DNA from: Methylobacterium sp. J-077
GTDB lineage: Bacteria; Pseudomonadota; Alphaproteobacteria; Rhizobiales; Beijerinckiaceae
DNA length: 36,823 nucleotides
Reading direction: 5' to 3'
Assembly (NCBI RefSeq): GCF_022829365.1
Contig: NZ_JAKSYJ010000101.1
Coordinates: forward strand, 1-36,823
Position numbers and translations under genes: made by a program. Under the pieces are notes generated by a model. That model did not search any database. It saw only the letters and a program-made list of their open reading frames with translations, and was not told the DNA's origin. This document shows positions 25,810 through 34,138 of this stretch, in pieces (the first letter of the stretch is position 1; every line of letters begins with the position of its first letter).

Positions 25810-26793
25810 TCAGCTCAAGGCGACGTTCAGCGCGCTCTCGGGCAGCTCCTTGCCGAAGGCGCGCTGGTAGAACTCGGCCACCAGGGTCCGTTCGAGCTCG
25901 TCGCACTTGTTCAGGAAGGTCACCCGGAAGGCGAAGCCGACATCCTTGAAGATGTCGGCATTCTCGGCCCAGGTGATGACCGTGCGCGGGCTCATGACGG
26001 TGGAGAGATCGCCATTCATGAACGCGTTGCGGGTCAGGTCCGCCACGCGCACCATCCGGTTGACGATGTCGCGGCCCTGGTCGTTGCGGTAGTGCAGCGC
26101 CTTCGAGAGCACGATGTCGACCTCACGGTCGTGCGGCAGGTAGTTGAGCGTCGTCACGATCGACCAGCGGTCCATCTGGCCCTGGTTGATCTGCTGGGTG
26201 CCGTGATAGAGGCCCGACGTGTCGCCGAGGCCGACCGTGTTGGCCGTGGCGAACAGCCGGAAGGCCGGGTGCGGGCGGATTACGCGCTTCTGGTCGAGCA
26301 GCGTCAGGCGGCCCGACAGCTCCAGCACGCGCTGGATCACGAACATCACGTCCGGGCGACCGGCGTCGTACTCGTCGAACACAAGGGCGACGTTGTTCTG
26401 CAGCGCCCAGGGCAGGATGCCGTCCTGGAAGGCGGTGATCTGTTTGCCGTCCTTCAGGACGATCGCGTCCTTGCCGACGAGGTCGATGCGCGAGACGTGG
26501 CTGTCGAGGTTGATGCGGATGCAGGGCCAGTTCAGCCGGGCGGCGACCTGCTCGATATGGGTCGACTTGCCGGTGCCGTGATAGCCGGTGACCATCACGC
26601 GGCGGTTGCGCGCGAAGCCCGCCAGGATCGCCAGCGTCGTCTCCCGGTCGAAGATGTAGTCCGGATCGAGATCGGGAACGTGCTCCTCCGGCTCGGCATA
26701 AGCCGGAACCTTGAGGTCGAGGTCGATGCCGAAGACCTCGCGGACGGAAACGGTGCGGTCGGGCAGCGCGGCGGGCGTGTCGTCAGAGAGCAT
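25810..26793 (-). CDS. cobS: cobaltochelatase subunit CobS
   Basis: CobS is the AAA+ (MoxR-like) ATPase that forms rings with CobT and drives cobalt insertion by CobN. The 327-residue product has Walker [10 protein letters not shown] (70-78), Walker [10 protein letters not shown] (about 135-143), and the family stretches [17 protein letters not shown] and [14 protein letters not shown]. The start at 26793 (MLSDDTPA) is chosen; an in-frame ATG lies further upstream in a segment rich in Arg and Pro that does not look conserved. Upstream is the J-domain gene on the same strand, 209 bp away. Confidence 0.96.
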   Translation of the reverse strand: MLSDDTPAALPDRTVSVREVFGIDLDLKVPAYAEPEEHVPDLDPDYIFDRETTLAILAGFARNRRVMVTGYHGTGKSTHIEQVAARLNWPCIRINLDSHVSRIDLVGKDAIVLKDGKQITAFQDGILPWALQNNVALVFDEYDAGRPDVMFVIQRVLELSGRLTLLDQKRVIRPHPAFRLFATANTVGLGDTSGLYHGTQQINQGQMDRWSIVTTLNYLPHDREVDIVLSKALHYRNDQGRDIVNRMVRVADLTRNAFMNGDLSTVMSPRTVITWAENADIFKDVGFAFRVTFLNKCDELERTLVAEFYQRAFGKELPESALNVALS

Positions 26794-26901
26794 TCGGGAC
26801 CTCGTGAGGCGCGGAAGCCCCGGCCGGAAGGAGGGGAGCATCCGCACGGAAGAACGTCGAGCCGGGCATCCGCCGCGGGGCGGACTCGATCTTTAAACGG
26901 C

Positions 26902-26917
26902 GGCGCCGTGCGGCGCC
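26902..26917 (-). terminator. possible hairpin between the J-domain gene and cobS
   Basis: GGCGCC arms flank a GTGC loop; on the minus strand the stem is followed by GCCGTTTAAAG. It could separate the two transcripts, but the T-tract is short and displaced, so this is tentative. Confidence 0.3.
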
Positions 26918-27002
26918 ACTGACCGGCACCAGCGCCATATAGGGTCACGCCGCGCGGTTTGCCCTATCGTGCGACCGGATCGGCGTGCATGACGCGTGCC
27001 GC

Positions 27003-27626
27003 TCAGCAGAGGCCGGCGGCGCGCAGGACGTCGTGGGCGCGGATGATGTCGCGCAGACGCTCCTCGAACGAGCGGTCGCCGCCATTGGCATCGGGGTGGA
27101 AGCGCTTCACCAGCGCCTTGTACTGCGCCTTGATGGCGGGGCCGTCCGCCCCCTCTTCGAGACCCATCACGTCGAGGGCACGGCGCACCGTGGCGGTGCG
27201 GCGGGGCTTTTCCGGCTCCGGCTGGCGGGCGCGGCGCCGTCCCTCGACACCGGCCCCGCGCAGGATGCCGAGCGGATCGACATAGGCCCAGTCCCGGGCC
27301 GGCTCCTCGGCCGGCTTGCCTTGGCCGGCCGGGTTCACCCCCATGGCCCAGGTCGGGCGGTGCCCGATGATCGCGTCCTTCTGAAAAGCCTGGACGGCGG
27401 CATCGTTCATGCCGTCGAAGTAGTTGTAGCTGGCGTTGTAGGCGCGGACGTGGTCGATGCAGAACCGCCAGTACTGGCCTTCCGCCTTCCGCCCCTTCGG
27501 AGCCCGGTGCAGCCCTGGCTGCGTGCAGCCCTGCGCCTCGCACGTGCCGTCGGCCGCGGGCTTCGGCTCGTCGCAGGACGGTTTTCTGATCCGGATGCTG
27601 TCGAACAGCCGCGAGTTGAGATCCAT
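27003..27626 (-). CDS. J-domain protein with N-terminal zinc-knuckle-like segment
   Basis: A 207-residue protein. The C-terminal quarter is a DnaJ domain (about 148-203): ALDVMGLEEGADGPAIKAQY then KALVKRFHPDANGG, with the essential HPD triplet, so it should stimulate a Hsp70 (DnaK). The N-terminal part carries Cys29, Cys34, Cys56 and His59 in a Cx4C...Cx2H arrangement that could bind zinc and a client. There is no Gly/Phe region, so it is a class-III-like J protein. It is divergent from bolA and near cobS, a neighbourhood conserved in alphaproteobacteria. Confidence 0.9.
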   Translation of the reverse strand: MDLNSRLFDSIRIRKPSCDEPKPAADGTCEAQGCTQPGLHRAPKGRKAEGQYWRFCIDHVRAYNASYNYFDGMNDAAVQAFQKDAIIGHRPTWAMGVNPAGQGKPAEEPARDWAYVDPLGILRGAGVEGRRRARQPEPEKPRRTATVRRALDVMGLEEGADGPAIKAQYKALVKRFHPDANGGDRSFEERLRDIIRAHDVLRAAGLC

Positions 27627-27734
27627 GACGGGCCGATTATGAGGGGGCAAACCGGAGACACAAGGGCACCGGGCCTGATGACGCATGCGCGGGATCGGGC
27701 TTGACGGATCCCGGCGAATTGAGATGAGGGCGCG

Positions 27735-28031
27735 ATGGCTGACGAGACCGGTAAAGACGACACCCTTCGTGGCTGGATGGAGACGAAACTGCGCGCGGAA
27801 CTCGCGCCGGCACACCTCGATGTGATCGACGAATCGCACCTGCATGCCGGCCATTCTGGCGCGCGGCCGGGGGGCGAGACCCATTACCGGCTCGACATCG
27901 TCGCCTCGGCGTTCGAGGGCAAGAGCCGCGTGGAACGGCACCGCCTGGTCAACGCCCTGCTGGACGATGCCTTCGGGCGCGGCCTGCATGCCCTGGCCTT
28001 GCGCGCCCGCACCCCGGCCGAGGCCGCCTGA
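27735..28031 (+). CDS. BolA family protein
   Basis: A 98-residue BolA-like protein: LDVIDESHLHAGHSGARPGG then THYRLDIVASAFEGKSRVER and HRLVNALL. Conserved His residues (DESHLHAGH and the VERHR segment) are those used with monothiol glutaredoxins to hold [2Fe-2S] clusters. BolA proteins act in iron-sulfur trafficking or as regulators. The ATG at 27735 lies 108 bp from the divergent J-domain gene. Confidence 0.93.
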   Translation: MADETGKDDTLRGWMETKLRAELAPAHLDVIDESHLHAGHSGARPGGETHYRLDIVASAFEGKSRVERHRLVNALLDDAFGRGLHALALRARTPAEAA

Positions 28032-28189
28032 ACTCGGAAGCCCCGGTCCGGCGCAGCCGCCGGGCTGGTACGAGAGGATATGGCGATCGTGGCTCCGGTT
28101 CACACGTCCGAGAACGTCGGCTCCGCGCCGGAGCCGCTGGTCCGGCGTACCGGCCGACGGACCCGGGCGACCGCATCCCGGAGGTCGCC

Positions 28190-28621
28190 ATGGCCCTGCG
28201 GGTGAATGCGCGGATCGCCATCGCGGACGACGAGATCGCGCTGTCGTTCATGCGCGCCTCCGGGGCGGGCGGGCAGAACGTCAACAAGGTCGAGACCGCG
28301 GTCCAGCTGCGCTGGTCGATCCTGGCTTCGCCCTCGGTCGACGAGCGGGTCAAGGCGAACCTGTACAAGCTCGCCGGCCGGCGCCTGACCAAGGACGGCG
28401 TCCTGGTCCTGTCCGGCCAGCGGCACCGGACCCAGGAGCGCAACCGGGCGGACGTGCTGCAGCGGCTGGTCGATCTCGTGACCGAGGCGGCCAAGCCGCC
28501 GCCGCCGATCCGCCGCGCGACCAAGCCGACCAAGGGCTCGAAAGAGCGACGCATCGGCGCCAAGAAGAGCCGCGCCGTGATCAAGCAGGGCCGGGGCAGC
28601 TACCGGGATTCGGACGGCTGA
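28190..28621 (+). CDS. arfB: alternative ribosome-rescue factor ArfB (YaeJ)
   Basis: ArfB releases nascent peptide from ribosomes stalled on mRNAs without a stop codon. The 143-residue product carries the release-factor GGQ motif (Gly27-Gln29) in FMRASGAGGQNVNKVETAVQ and a long basic tail (KPTKGSKERRIGAKKSRAVI) that threads into the empty mRNA channel. Length is normal for the family. It lies about 160 bp after bolA on the same strand. Confidence 0.94.
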   Translation: MALRVNARIAIADDEIALSFMRASGAGGQNVNKVETAVQLRWSILASPSVDERVKANLYKLAGRRLTKDGVLVLSGQRHRTQERNRADVLQRLVDLVTEAAKPPPPIRRATKPTKGSKERRIGAKKSRAVIKQGRGSYRDSDG

Positions 28622-28650
28622 CCCGCCGGCCTCGGCGAAAGGCCAGCGGG
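28622..28650. terminator. hairpin between arfB and the DUF1275 gene
   Basis: CCCGCCGGCCT pairs with AGGCCAGCGGG (one mismatch) around a 7-nt loop in the 35-bp gap between two convergent stops. The tail CCGGTTTCAG is only modestly T-rich. Confidence 0.55.
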
Positions 28651-28656
28651 CCGGTT

Positions 28657-29451
28657 TCAGTGGATCGCGTCGATCACCTGCGCTTTCGGGCTCGCGTCGG
28701 GGGCGGGCGCCGAGCCGGCGACCAGGGTGCTGCCGGGCTTGGCGATGGTCAGCGCGATCGCGATCAGCGCCAGCAGGGCGGCGAGGCCGGCGGGGAACAG
28801 GAAGGCGGATTCACCGTAGCGGATGTCGAGCAGGCCGCCCAGGATCGCGCCGGTGCTGAGCCCGGCCCAGAGCGGCGCCTGGATCCAGAACGAGGGCGCC
28901 ACCGTGCCGAGCAGCAGGTTGGCGCAGCCCGTTCCGAACCGCACCACCGCACCGGTGACGTAGGTCAGTGCCAGCGAGCGCCCGCCCTCGTCCTGCAGGG
29001 TCGCGTTCTGGAGCCCCAGGGCCAGTACGATCGGGTAGGCGTGCAGCGGATAGGCGAAGCTGCCCCAGGGCATCAGCAGGCCGCCCGCCAGCAGCAGCGC
29101 CTGGAGCGTCAGCAGGACCGCGAGACGCCAGCGCCCGATCCAGGCGGCGATCAGCGTGCCCAGGAAAGCGCCGAAGCAGAACAGGCTGATGGTGCTGGCG
29201 ACCCGGGTGACGTTCTCCCAGTCGCCGTTGGACACCGCCACGCCGAAGCGGGTCGTGTTGCCCGACATGAACGACATGAACAGCTGCGAGAATTCCAGGA
29301 AGCCGATGGAATCGGCGCAGCCCGCGAGCGTCGCCAGCGCGATGGCGAAGAAGATGCGCGTCCGGGGATCCGCCGGGAAGGAGCGGTCCGCTGGCAGGTC
29401 GGGCTTGCGCGCCTGTGCGCCACCATCGTTCCCGCCGCCGATATCCGCCAT
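28657..29451 (-). CDS. DUF1275 (YoaK-like) membrane protein
   Basis: A 264-residue inner-membrane protein with about six hydrophobic helices. The family motif is visible: FLEFSQLFMSFMSGNTTRFG near the second helix and a central QNATLQDEGGRSLALTYVTG. Function unknown; transport has been suggested for the family. The start at 29451 (MADIGGGN) places a short soluble N-terminus before the first helix. The TPR methyltransferase gene lies 67 bp upstream on the same strand. Confidence 0.88.
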   Translation of the reverse strand: MADIGGGNDGGAQARKPDLPADRSFPADPRTRIFFAIALATLAGCADSIGFLEFSQLFMSFMSGNTTRFGVAVSNGDWENVTRVASTISLFCFGAFLGTLIAAWIGRWRLAVLLTLQALLLAGGLLMPWGSFAYPLHAYPIVLALGLQNATLQDEGGRSLALTYVTGAVVRFGTGCANLLLGTVAPSFWIQAPLWAGLSTGAILGGLLDIRYGESAFLFPAGLAALLALIAIALTIAKPGSTLVAGSAPAPDASPKAQVIDAIH

Positions 29452-29518
29452 GCCGATCCCCGATTCCACCGCCGCGCTTGAGGCGGCCGACTGACAATGG
29501 ACGATTAGCCGGGCGTTT

Positions 29519-30466
29519 TCATGCCGCAGTGCGGCGCAACACAACGACGCGGCCCGGCACCGGCCGGCCGCCCTCCCGCCGGACATCGGCGGGATGCAGG
29601 GTCAGGATGTCCAAGCCGGCCCGGCGGGCCGAAGCGGCGATGTGGGAATCCGCATGGGCGTAGCGCCCGTCGGCCCCCAGGATCGCGCCGTCGCCGTCAT
29701 GGGACTGCACCGTGAAAGCCGCAAGGCCGCCGGGCAGAAGGACCCTTGCGATCTGCTCCAGTACCGGGGCGAGGTTCGCCACGTAGATCAGCACGTCCGC
29801 GGCCAGGCACAGATCCGCGGAAGCCGGCGGCTCGCCCGCCAGGAACGCCCCGAGATCGCCCTCGGCCAGGCGGTCGTAGAGCGGCCGGCCGTGTTGGGTC
29901 TTGGGCCGGGCCAGCGCCAGCATCCCGGGGGAAAGATCGACCCCGGTGAGGTGCCCAGTCCGGTCGCGGATCGCCGCGCCCATCAGGCCGGTGCCGCAAC
30001 CGAGATCGAGCGCCGCGTCGAACCGCTCCGGCTCGGGCGGCAGCGCATCCAGGACGAGCTGCGGGCCGACATAGCCCAGCCCGTCCACGAGATGGCGCTC
30101 GAAGCGCGAGGCGTAGCCGTCGAATAAGGCCCGGACATAGGCCGGCGACAGGGCCGGCAGCCCGCCGCCTTCGCCGAGGCGAACGAGGTGCGCCCGCACG
30201 CCGAGGGTATCGTCGGGGTCGATGTCGAGGGCGCAGGCATAGGCCCGGGTCGCCGCCGCCCGCAATGCGGGGTTGTCGCCCTGGGCGGCCAGCCCCTCCC
30301 GGGCGCGGCCCAGCAGCAGCCAGGCCGGCGCGTAGCGGGGCGCGAGCTCCAGCGCCTGCGCGGCGAGATCCGCGGCCCCGGGGAAATCGCCATCGGCCAA
30401 GCACGCCTCCGCGTAGCGATAGCGGCGGTCGGCCAGGAGATCGCCGGAACTGTGTTGTGCGGCCAT
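29519..30466 (-). CDS. TPR-containing SAM-dependent methyltransferase
   Basis: A 315-residue protein. The N-terminal 95 residues look like two or three tetratricopeptide repeats (YAEACLADGDFPGAADLAAQ, APAWLLLGRAREGLAAQGDN). A class I methyltransferase domain follows, with motif I LDLGCGTG (153-160), the acidic residue in LTGVDLSPGML and a C-terminal beta hairpin. The substrate is unknown; the TPR suggests a protein partner. The ATG at 30466 (MAAQHSSGD) is chosen over a GTG at 30487. Divergent from the exonuclease gene. Confidence 0.88.
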   Translation of the reverse strand: MAAQHSSGDLLADRRYRYAEACLADGDFPGAADLAAQALELAPRYAPAWLLLGRAREGLAAQGDNPALRAAATRAYACALDIDPDDTLGVRAHLVRLGEGGGLPALSPAYVRALFDGYASRFERHLVDGLGYVGPQLVLDALPPEPERFDAALDLGCGTGLMGAAIRDRTGHLTGVDLSPGMLALARPKTQHGRPLYDRLAEGDLGAFLAGEPPASADLCLAADVLIYVANLAPVLEQIARVLLPGGLAAFTVQSHDGDGAILGADGRYAHADSHIAASARRAGLDILTLHPADVRREGGRPVPGRVVVLRRTAA

Positions 30467-30588
30467 GCGTCTGCCGGGTCGGGGCACCGAAATGGCGCGC
30501 TCTCTCGCGCCGAACCGGCGGCCATCTCGGCGGAGAGCGCTCTATATACCGGGGTCACCGGCGGATTCCACCGGCAGCAACGGGCCCG

Positions 30589-31644
30589 ATGCCGACACGC
30601 GCGAGCGACCTCCTCACCCTGACCCGTGAGGGCCTCTACTGCCCGCTCGGGGGCTTCCACGTCGATCCGACCTGGCCGGTGGAGCGGGCGCTGATCACTC
30701 ACGGCCATGCCGACCATGCCCGGGCCGGCCACGGCCATGTGCTGGCGACGCCCGAGACCCTGCGGATCATGGCGGTGCGCTACGGGGAGGATTTCTGCCG
30801 GCAGCGCCAGGAGGCCCGGCTCGGCGAGGCGTTGCGCGTCGGCGACGTCACGGTCCGCTACGCCCCCGCCGGCCATGTGCTGGGCTCGGCCCAGATCGCC
30901 ATCGAGCGGGACGGCGTCCGCGTGGTGGTGTCGGGCGACTACAAGCGGGCGCCGGACCCGACCTGCCTGCCCTTCGAGGTGGTGCCCTGCGACGTGTTCA
31001 TCACCGAGGCGACCTTCGGCCTGCCGGTCTTCACCCATCCGGACACGCGCGACGAGGTCCGCAAACTCATGGCGTCGGTGGCCCTGTTCCCGGAGCGCGC
31101 CCACATCGTCGGCGCCTACGCGCTGGGCAAGGCGCAGCGGGTGATGGCGCTGCTGCGCGAGGAGGGCTGGGACCGGCCGATCCACCTGCACGGGGCGATG
31201 GAGAAGCTGACCGAGCTGTACAAGCGCGAGGGCATCCCCCTGGGCGACACGCCCAAGGTCGTGGCCGCCGACCGCAAGGACCTGCACGGCGCCATCGTGA
31301 TCTGCCCGCCTTCGGCCATGCAGGACCTGTGGTCGCGCAAATTCCCCGATCCTGTGACGTGCTTCGCTTCGGGCTGGATGCGGGTCCGCGCCCGCGCCCG
31401 CCAGAAGGGCGTCGAGCTGCCGCTGGTGATCTCCGACCATTCCGACTGGCCGGACCTGTGCCGCACGATCCGCGAGACCGGCGCCGGCGAGGTCTGGGTG
31501 ACGCACGGCCAGGAGGATGCCCTGGTCCATTGGTGCGGGACGCAAGGGATCAAGGCGAAGCCGCTGCATCTGCTGGGCTATGGCGACGACGGCGAGGCGG
31601 AGCCGGCCCCGGCCGACGCTGCGGAACCGGAGGTGGCCGCGTGA
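30589..31644 (+). CDS. ligase-associated DNA exonuclease (metallo-beta-lactamase fold)
   Basis: A 351-residue nuclease of the metallo-beta-lactamase/beta-CASP type. The metal motif is THGHADH (His38, His40, Asp42, His43), with further metal-site regions APAGHVLGSAQ and SGDYKR. A C-terminal Ala/Glu-rich tail follows. It belongs to the group encoded next to bacterial ATP-dependent ligases and thought to process DNA ends before sealing. The stop overlaps the ligase start (GTGA). A TATATA lies at 30543-30548, in the gap shared with the divergent methyltransferase gene. Confidence 0.93.
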   Translation: MPTRASDLLTLTREGLYCPLGGFHVDPTWPVERALITHGHADHARAGHGHVLATPETLRIMAVRYGEDFCRQRQEARLGEALRVGDVTVRYAPAGHVLGSAQIAIERDGVRVVVSGDYKRAPDPTCLPFEVVPCDVFITEATFGLPVFTHPDTRDEVRKLMASVALFPERAHIVGAYALGKAQRVMALLREEGWDRPIHLHGAMEKLTELYKREGIPLGDTPKVVAADRKDLHGAIVICPPSAMQDLWSRKFPDPVTCFASGWMRVRARARQKGVELPLVISDHSDWPDLCRTIRETGAGEVWVTHGQEDALVHWCGTQGIKAKPLHLLGYGDDGEAEPAPADAAEPEVAA

Positions 31645-33569
31645 ACGACTTCGCCCATCTCCTCGACCGCCTGGCCTACGAGCCGCGCCGCAACGCCAAG
31701 CTGCGCCTGCTCCAGGACTTTTTCGCGCGCACGCCGGACCCGGAGCGCGGCTACGCGCTGGGCGCCATGACCGGCACGCTCAATTTTCGCGAGGCCAAGC
31801 CGGCCCTGATCCGCGGCCTGGTGGAGGAGCGCATCGATCCGGTGCTGTTCCGCCTGTCGCACAACTATGTCGGCGATCTGGCCGAGACCACGGCGCTGAT
31901 CTGGCCGGCGCCGCGGGATCTCCCTCCCCCCTCTGCGGGCTCCGATCTTCATACGGCGCCGGATGAGGCGCAGGTCCCCTCTCCCGTGCGGGAGAGGGAC
32001 AGGGTGAGGGTTGCGACCTCTCCGGAAGGACCTGACCCCTCACCCCAACCCTCTCCCGCACGGGAGAGGGGGCACGTCGAGCCCTACACCGACCGTTCTG
32101 CGAACCTCGTAGCCCCCGCAGAGGGGGGAGGGGATGCGCCGGCTGGTCTCGGCCACAACAACCCGCCCCCGCACGTTCCGACCCTCGCCGAGGTCGTTGA
32201 GACCCTGGCGACCATCCCGAAGCGGGAACTGCCCCGCCACCTCGCCGAATGGCTCGACGCCCTCGACGAGACCGGGCGCTGGGCGCTCCTGAAGCTCGTC
32301 ACCGGCAATCTCCGCGTCGGCGTCTCGGCGCGGCTCGCCAAGACCGCGGTCGGCGCGCTGGGCGGCCACGAGGCGGATGCGGTCGAGGAGGTCTGGCACG
32401 GGCTCACCCCACCGTTCGAGACGCTGTTCGCCTGGGTCGAGGGGCGGGCCGAGCGGCCCGAGACCCTGAACCCGGCCCCGTTCCGGCCGCCGATGCTGTC
32501 GCATCCGATCGAGGAGGAGGCCGATCTCGAGAAGCTCGAGCCCGAGGCCTTCTCGGCCGAGTGGAAATGGGACGGCATCCGCGTCCAGCTCGTCGGCGGG
32601 CGCGACCGGGCCGGCGCCCAGGTCGCCAAGGTCTATTCCCGCACCGGCGAGGACATCACCGGGGCGTTCCCGGATCTCGCCGAGGCGATCACCTTCACGG
32701 GCACGCTCGACGGCGAGCTGCTGATCCTGCGCGAGCGCCGGGTCCAGAGCTTCAACGTGCTGCAGCAGCGCTTGAACCGGAAGGCGGTGACGGGAAAGCT
32801 CTTGGAGGAGTTCCCCGCCCATGTCCGGGCCTACGACCTGCTGACGCTGGACGGCGACGATCTGCGGGCGGAGCCGTTCGCGACCCGCCGGGCGCAGCTG
32901 GAGGCCCTGGTCACGCGCCTCGACCATGCCCGGATCGACATTTCCCCCGTGGTCCCGTTCGCGGATTGGGAGGCGCTCGCCGCCGCCCGGGCCGACCCGG
33001 CCTCCGTGGGGGCCGGGGAGGACGCGGACGCGATCGAGGGCGTGATGCTCAAGCGCCGCAATAGCCCCTACCTGCCGGGTCGCCCGAAGGGGCCCTGGTG
33101 GAAGTGGAAGCGGGAGCCCCATATCGTCGACGCGGTGATGATGTACGCCCAGCGCGGCCACGGGAAGCGCTCGTCGTTCTACTCGGACTACACGTTCGGG
33201 GTCTGGCGGGAGGCACCCGAGGGCGGCGACGAGCTGGTGCCGGTGGGCAAGGCCTATCACGGCTTCACCGATGCCGAGCTCGCCAAGCTCGACCGCTACG
33301 TCCGCAACAACACCACCAAGCGGTTCGGACCGGTGCGCGAGGTCACCCATGGCCACGAGGCGGGCCTCGTGCTGGAGATCGCCTTCGAGGGCGTGCAGCG
33401 CTCGACCCGGCACAAATCCGGCGTGGCGATGCGCTTTCCCCGGGTCAGCCGCATCCGCTGGGACAAGCCCCCCGCGGAGGCCGACCGGATCGACGTGCTG
33501 GAACGGATCCTGGCCCGCGGCGAGCGCGAGATCGCCCCGGGGGCCGCGCTGACGGAGACGGATGCATGA
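31641..33569 (+). CDS. ATP-dependent DNA ligase with in-frame repeat insertion
   Basis: A 642-residue ATP-dependent DNA ligase. The nucleotidyl-transferase motif I is EWKWDGIR, with Lys309 the AMP-binding nucleophile; motif III/IIIa-like TLDGELLIL and a VEGVMLKRR-type motif (IEGVMLKRRNSPYLPG) follow, then an OB-fold. The N-terminal DNA-binding domain is split: residues 1-93 and about 168 onward look like one continuous family sequence (SHNYVGDLAETTALIWP, then PTLAEVVETLA). Between them, residues 94-165 are encoded by a palindromic repeat and are Pro/Arg/Ser-rich. The GTG start overlaps the exonuclease stop by 4 nt and the stop overlaps the yjbQ start (ATGA). The frame is intact. Confidence 0.93.
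   Translation: MNDFAHLLDRLAYEPRRNAKLRLLQDFFARTPDPERGYALGAMTGTLNFREAKPALIRGLVEERIDPVLFRLSHNYVGDLAETTALIWPAPRDLPPPSAGSDLHTAPDEAQVPSPVRERDRVRVATSPEGPDPSPQPSPARERGHVEPYTDRSANLVAPAEGGGDAPAGLGHNNPPPHVPTLAEVVETLATIPKRELPRHLAEWLDALDETGRWALLKLVTGNLRVGVSARLAKTAVGALGGHEADAVEEVWHGLTPPFETLFAWVEGRAERPETLNPAPFRPPMLSHPIEEEADLEKLEPEAFSAEWKWDGIRVQLVGGRDRAGAQVAKVYSRTGEDITGAFPDLAEAITFTGTLDGELLILRERRVQSFNVLQQRLNRKAVTGKLLEEFPAHVRAYDLLTLDGDDLRAEPFATRRAQLEALVTRLDHARIDISPVVPFADWEALAAARADPASVGAGEDADAIEGVMLKRRNSPYLPGRPKGPWWKWKREPHIVDAVMMYAQRGHGKRSSFYSDYTFGVWREAPEGGDELVPVGKAYHGFTDAELAKLDRYVRNNTTKRFGPVREVTHGHEAGLVLEIAFEGVQRSTRHKSGVAMRFPRVSRIRWDKPPAEADRIDVLERILARGEREIAPGAALTETDA
31922..32132. repeat. composite palindromic repeat inserted in the ligase gene
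   Basis: Outer arms CCCTCCCCCCTCTGCGGG (31922-31939) and CCCGCAGAGGGGGGAGGG (32115-32132) are exact 18-bp inverted repeats. Between them lies a second palindrome (31962-32075) that is nearly the same as the intergenic copy at 503-617. The insertion is read through in frame, without a stop codon. Confidence 0.88.
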
Positions 33570-34033
33570 GGCAGGGCAAGATCGGTTCCGTCGAGCTCCT
33601 GGCTTCCGGCGCGGTGGAGCGCCACGCGAGCGGGCGCCTGACCATCGCGACCCAGGGGCAGGGCTTCACGGATTTCACCGCGGCGGTGGCGGAGTTCGTG
33701 CGCGGCAGCGGCATCCGGAACGGGCTCGTCACGGTGTTCTGCCGGCACACCTCGGCCTCGCTGACGATCCAGGAGAATGCCGACCCGGACGTGCAGACCG
33801 ACCTGATGACCGCCCTTGACGGCTTCGCCCCGCGCGGCGCGCCTTACGTCCACGGCGCCGAGGGGCCGGACGACATGCCGGCCCATATCCGCACGCTGGT
33901 CACGGATTCCGCCCTGAGCATCCCGTTGGTCGAGGGCCGCATGGCCCTGGGAACCTGGCAGGGCATCTACCTGATCGAGCACCGCGACCGGCCGCATCGG
34001 CGGGAGATTGTTCTGAGCGTGATCGGGGCGTGA
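33566..34033 (+). CDS. YjbQ family protein (UPF0047)
   Basis: A 155-residue YjbQ-like protein: GQGFTDFTAAVAEFVRGSGI, VTVFCRHTSASLTIQENADP, and SIPLVEGRMALGTWQGIYLI then EHRDRPHRREIVLSVIG. The conserved His and Glu (HTSASLTIQE) form the putative metal or active site. Some relatives show thiamine-phosphate-synthase-like activity in genetic tests, but the real role is unclear. The ATG at 33566 overlaps the ligase stop (ATGA), so it is translationally coupled to the repair genes. Confidence 0.92.
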   Translation: MRQGKIGSVELLASGAVERHASGRLTIATQGQGFTDFTAAVAEFVRGSGIRNGLVTVFCRHTSASLTIQENADPDVQTDLMTALDGFAPRGAPYVHGAEGPDDMPAHIRTLVTDSALSIPLVEGRMALGTWQGIYLIEHRDRPHRREIVLSVIGA

Positions 34034-34138
34034 GCCGGCCAGCAACAGTCGCTCACACACCGGCGATTAACCATGCTGCGCGTCTATAGGCCTGGATAGG
34101 ATCGGTTTTCTGGGCCGGTCTCGGGAATGGAGACCCCG

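Noticed and set aside
22958..25870. A 970-codon open frame on the plus strand opposite cobT and the DUF29 genes
   Set aside because: It is antisense to four well-supported genes, has no recognisable domain and its composition is that of GC-rich third-position bias read backwards.
29983..31569. A 528-codon open frame on the minus strand opposite the exonuclease
   Set aside because: It is antisense to a clear metallo-beta-lactamase nuclease gene and enters the methyltransferase gene in the wrong frame.
31641..33569. Possibility that the ligase is a broken gene because of the repeat
   Set aside because: The frame is intact through the insert, the catalytic Lys and later motifs are present, and both ends are coupled to neighbours by 4-nt overlaps.
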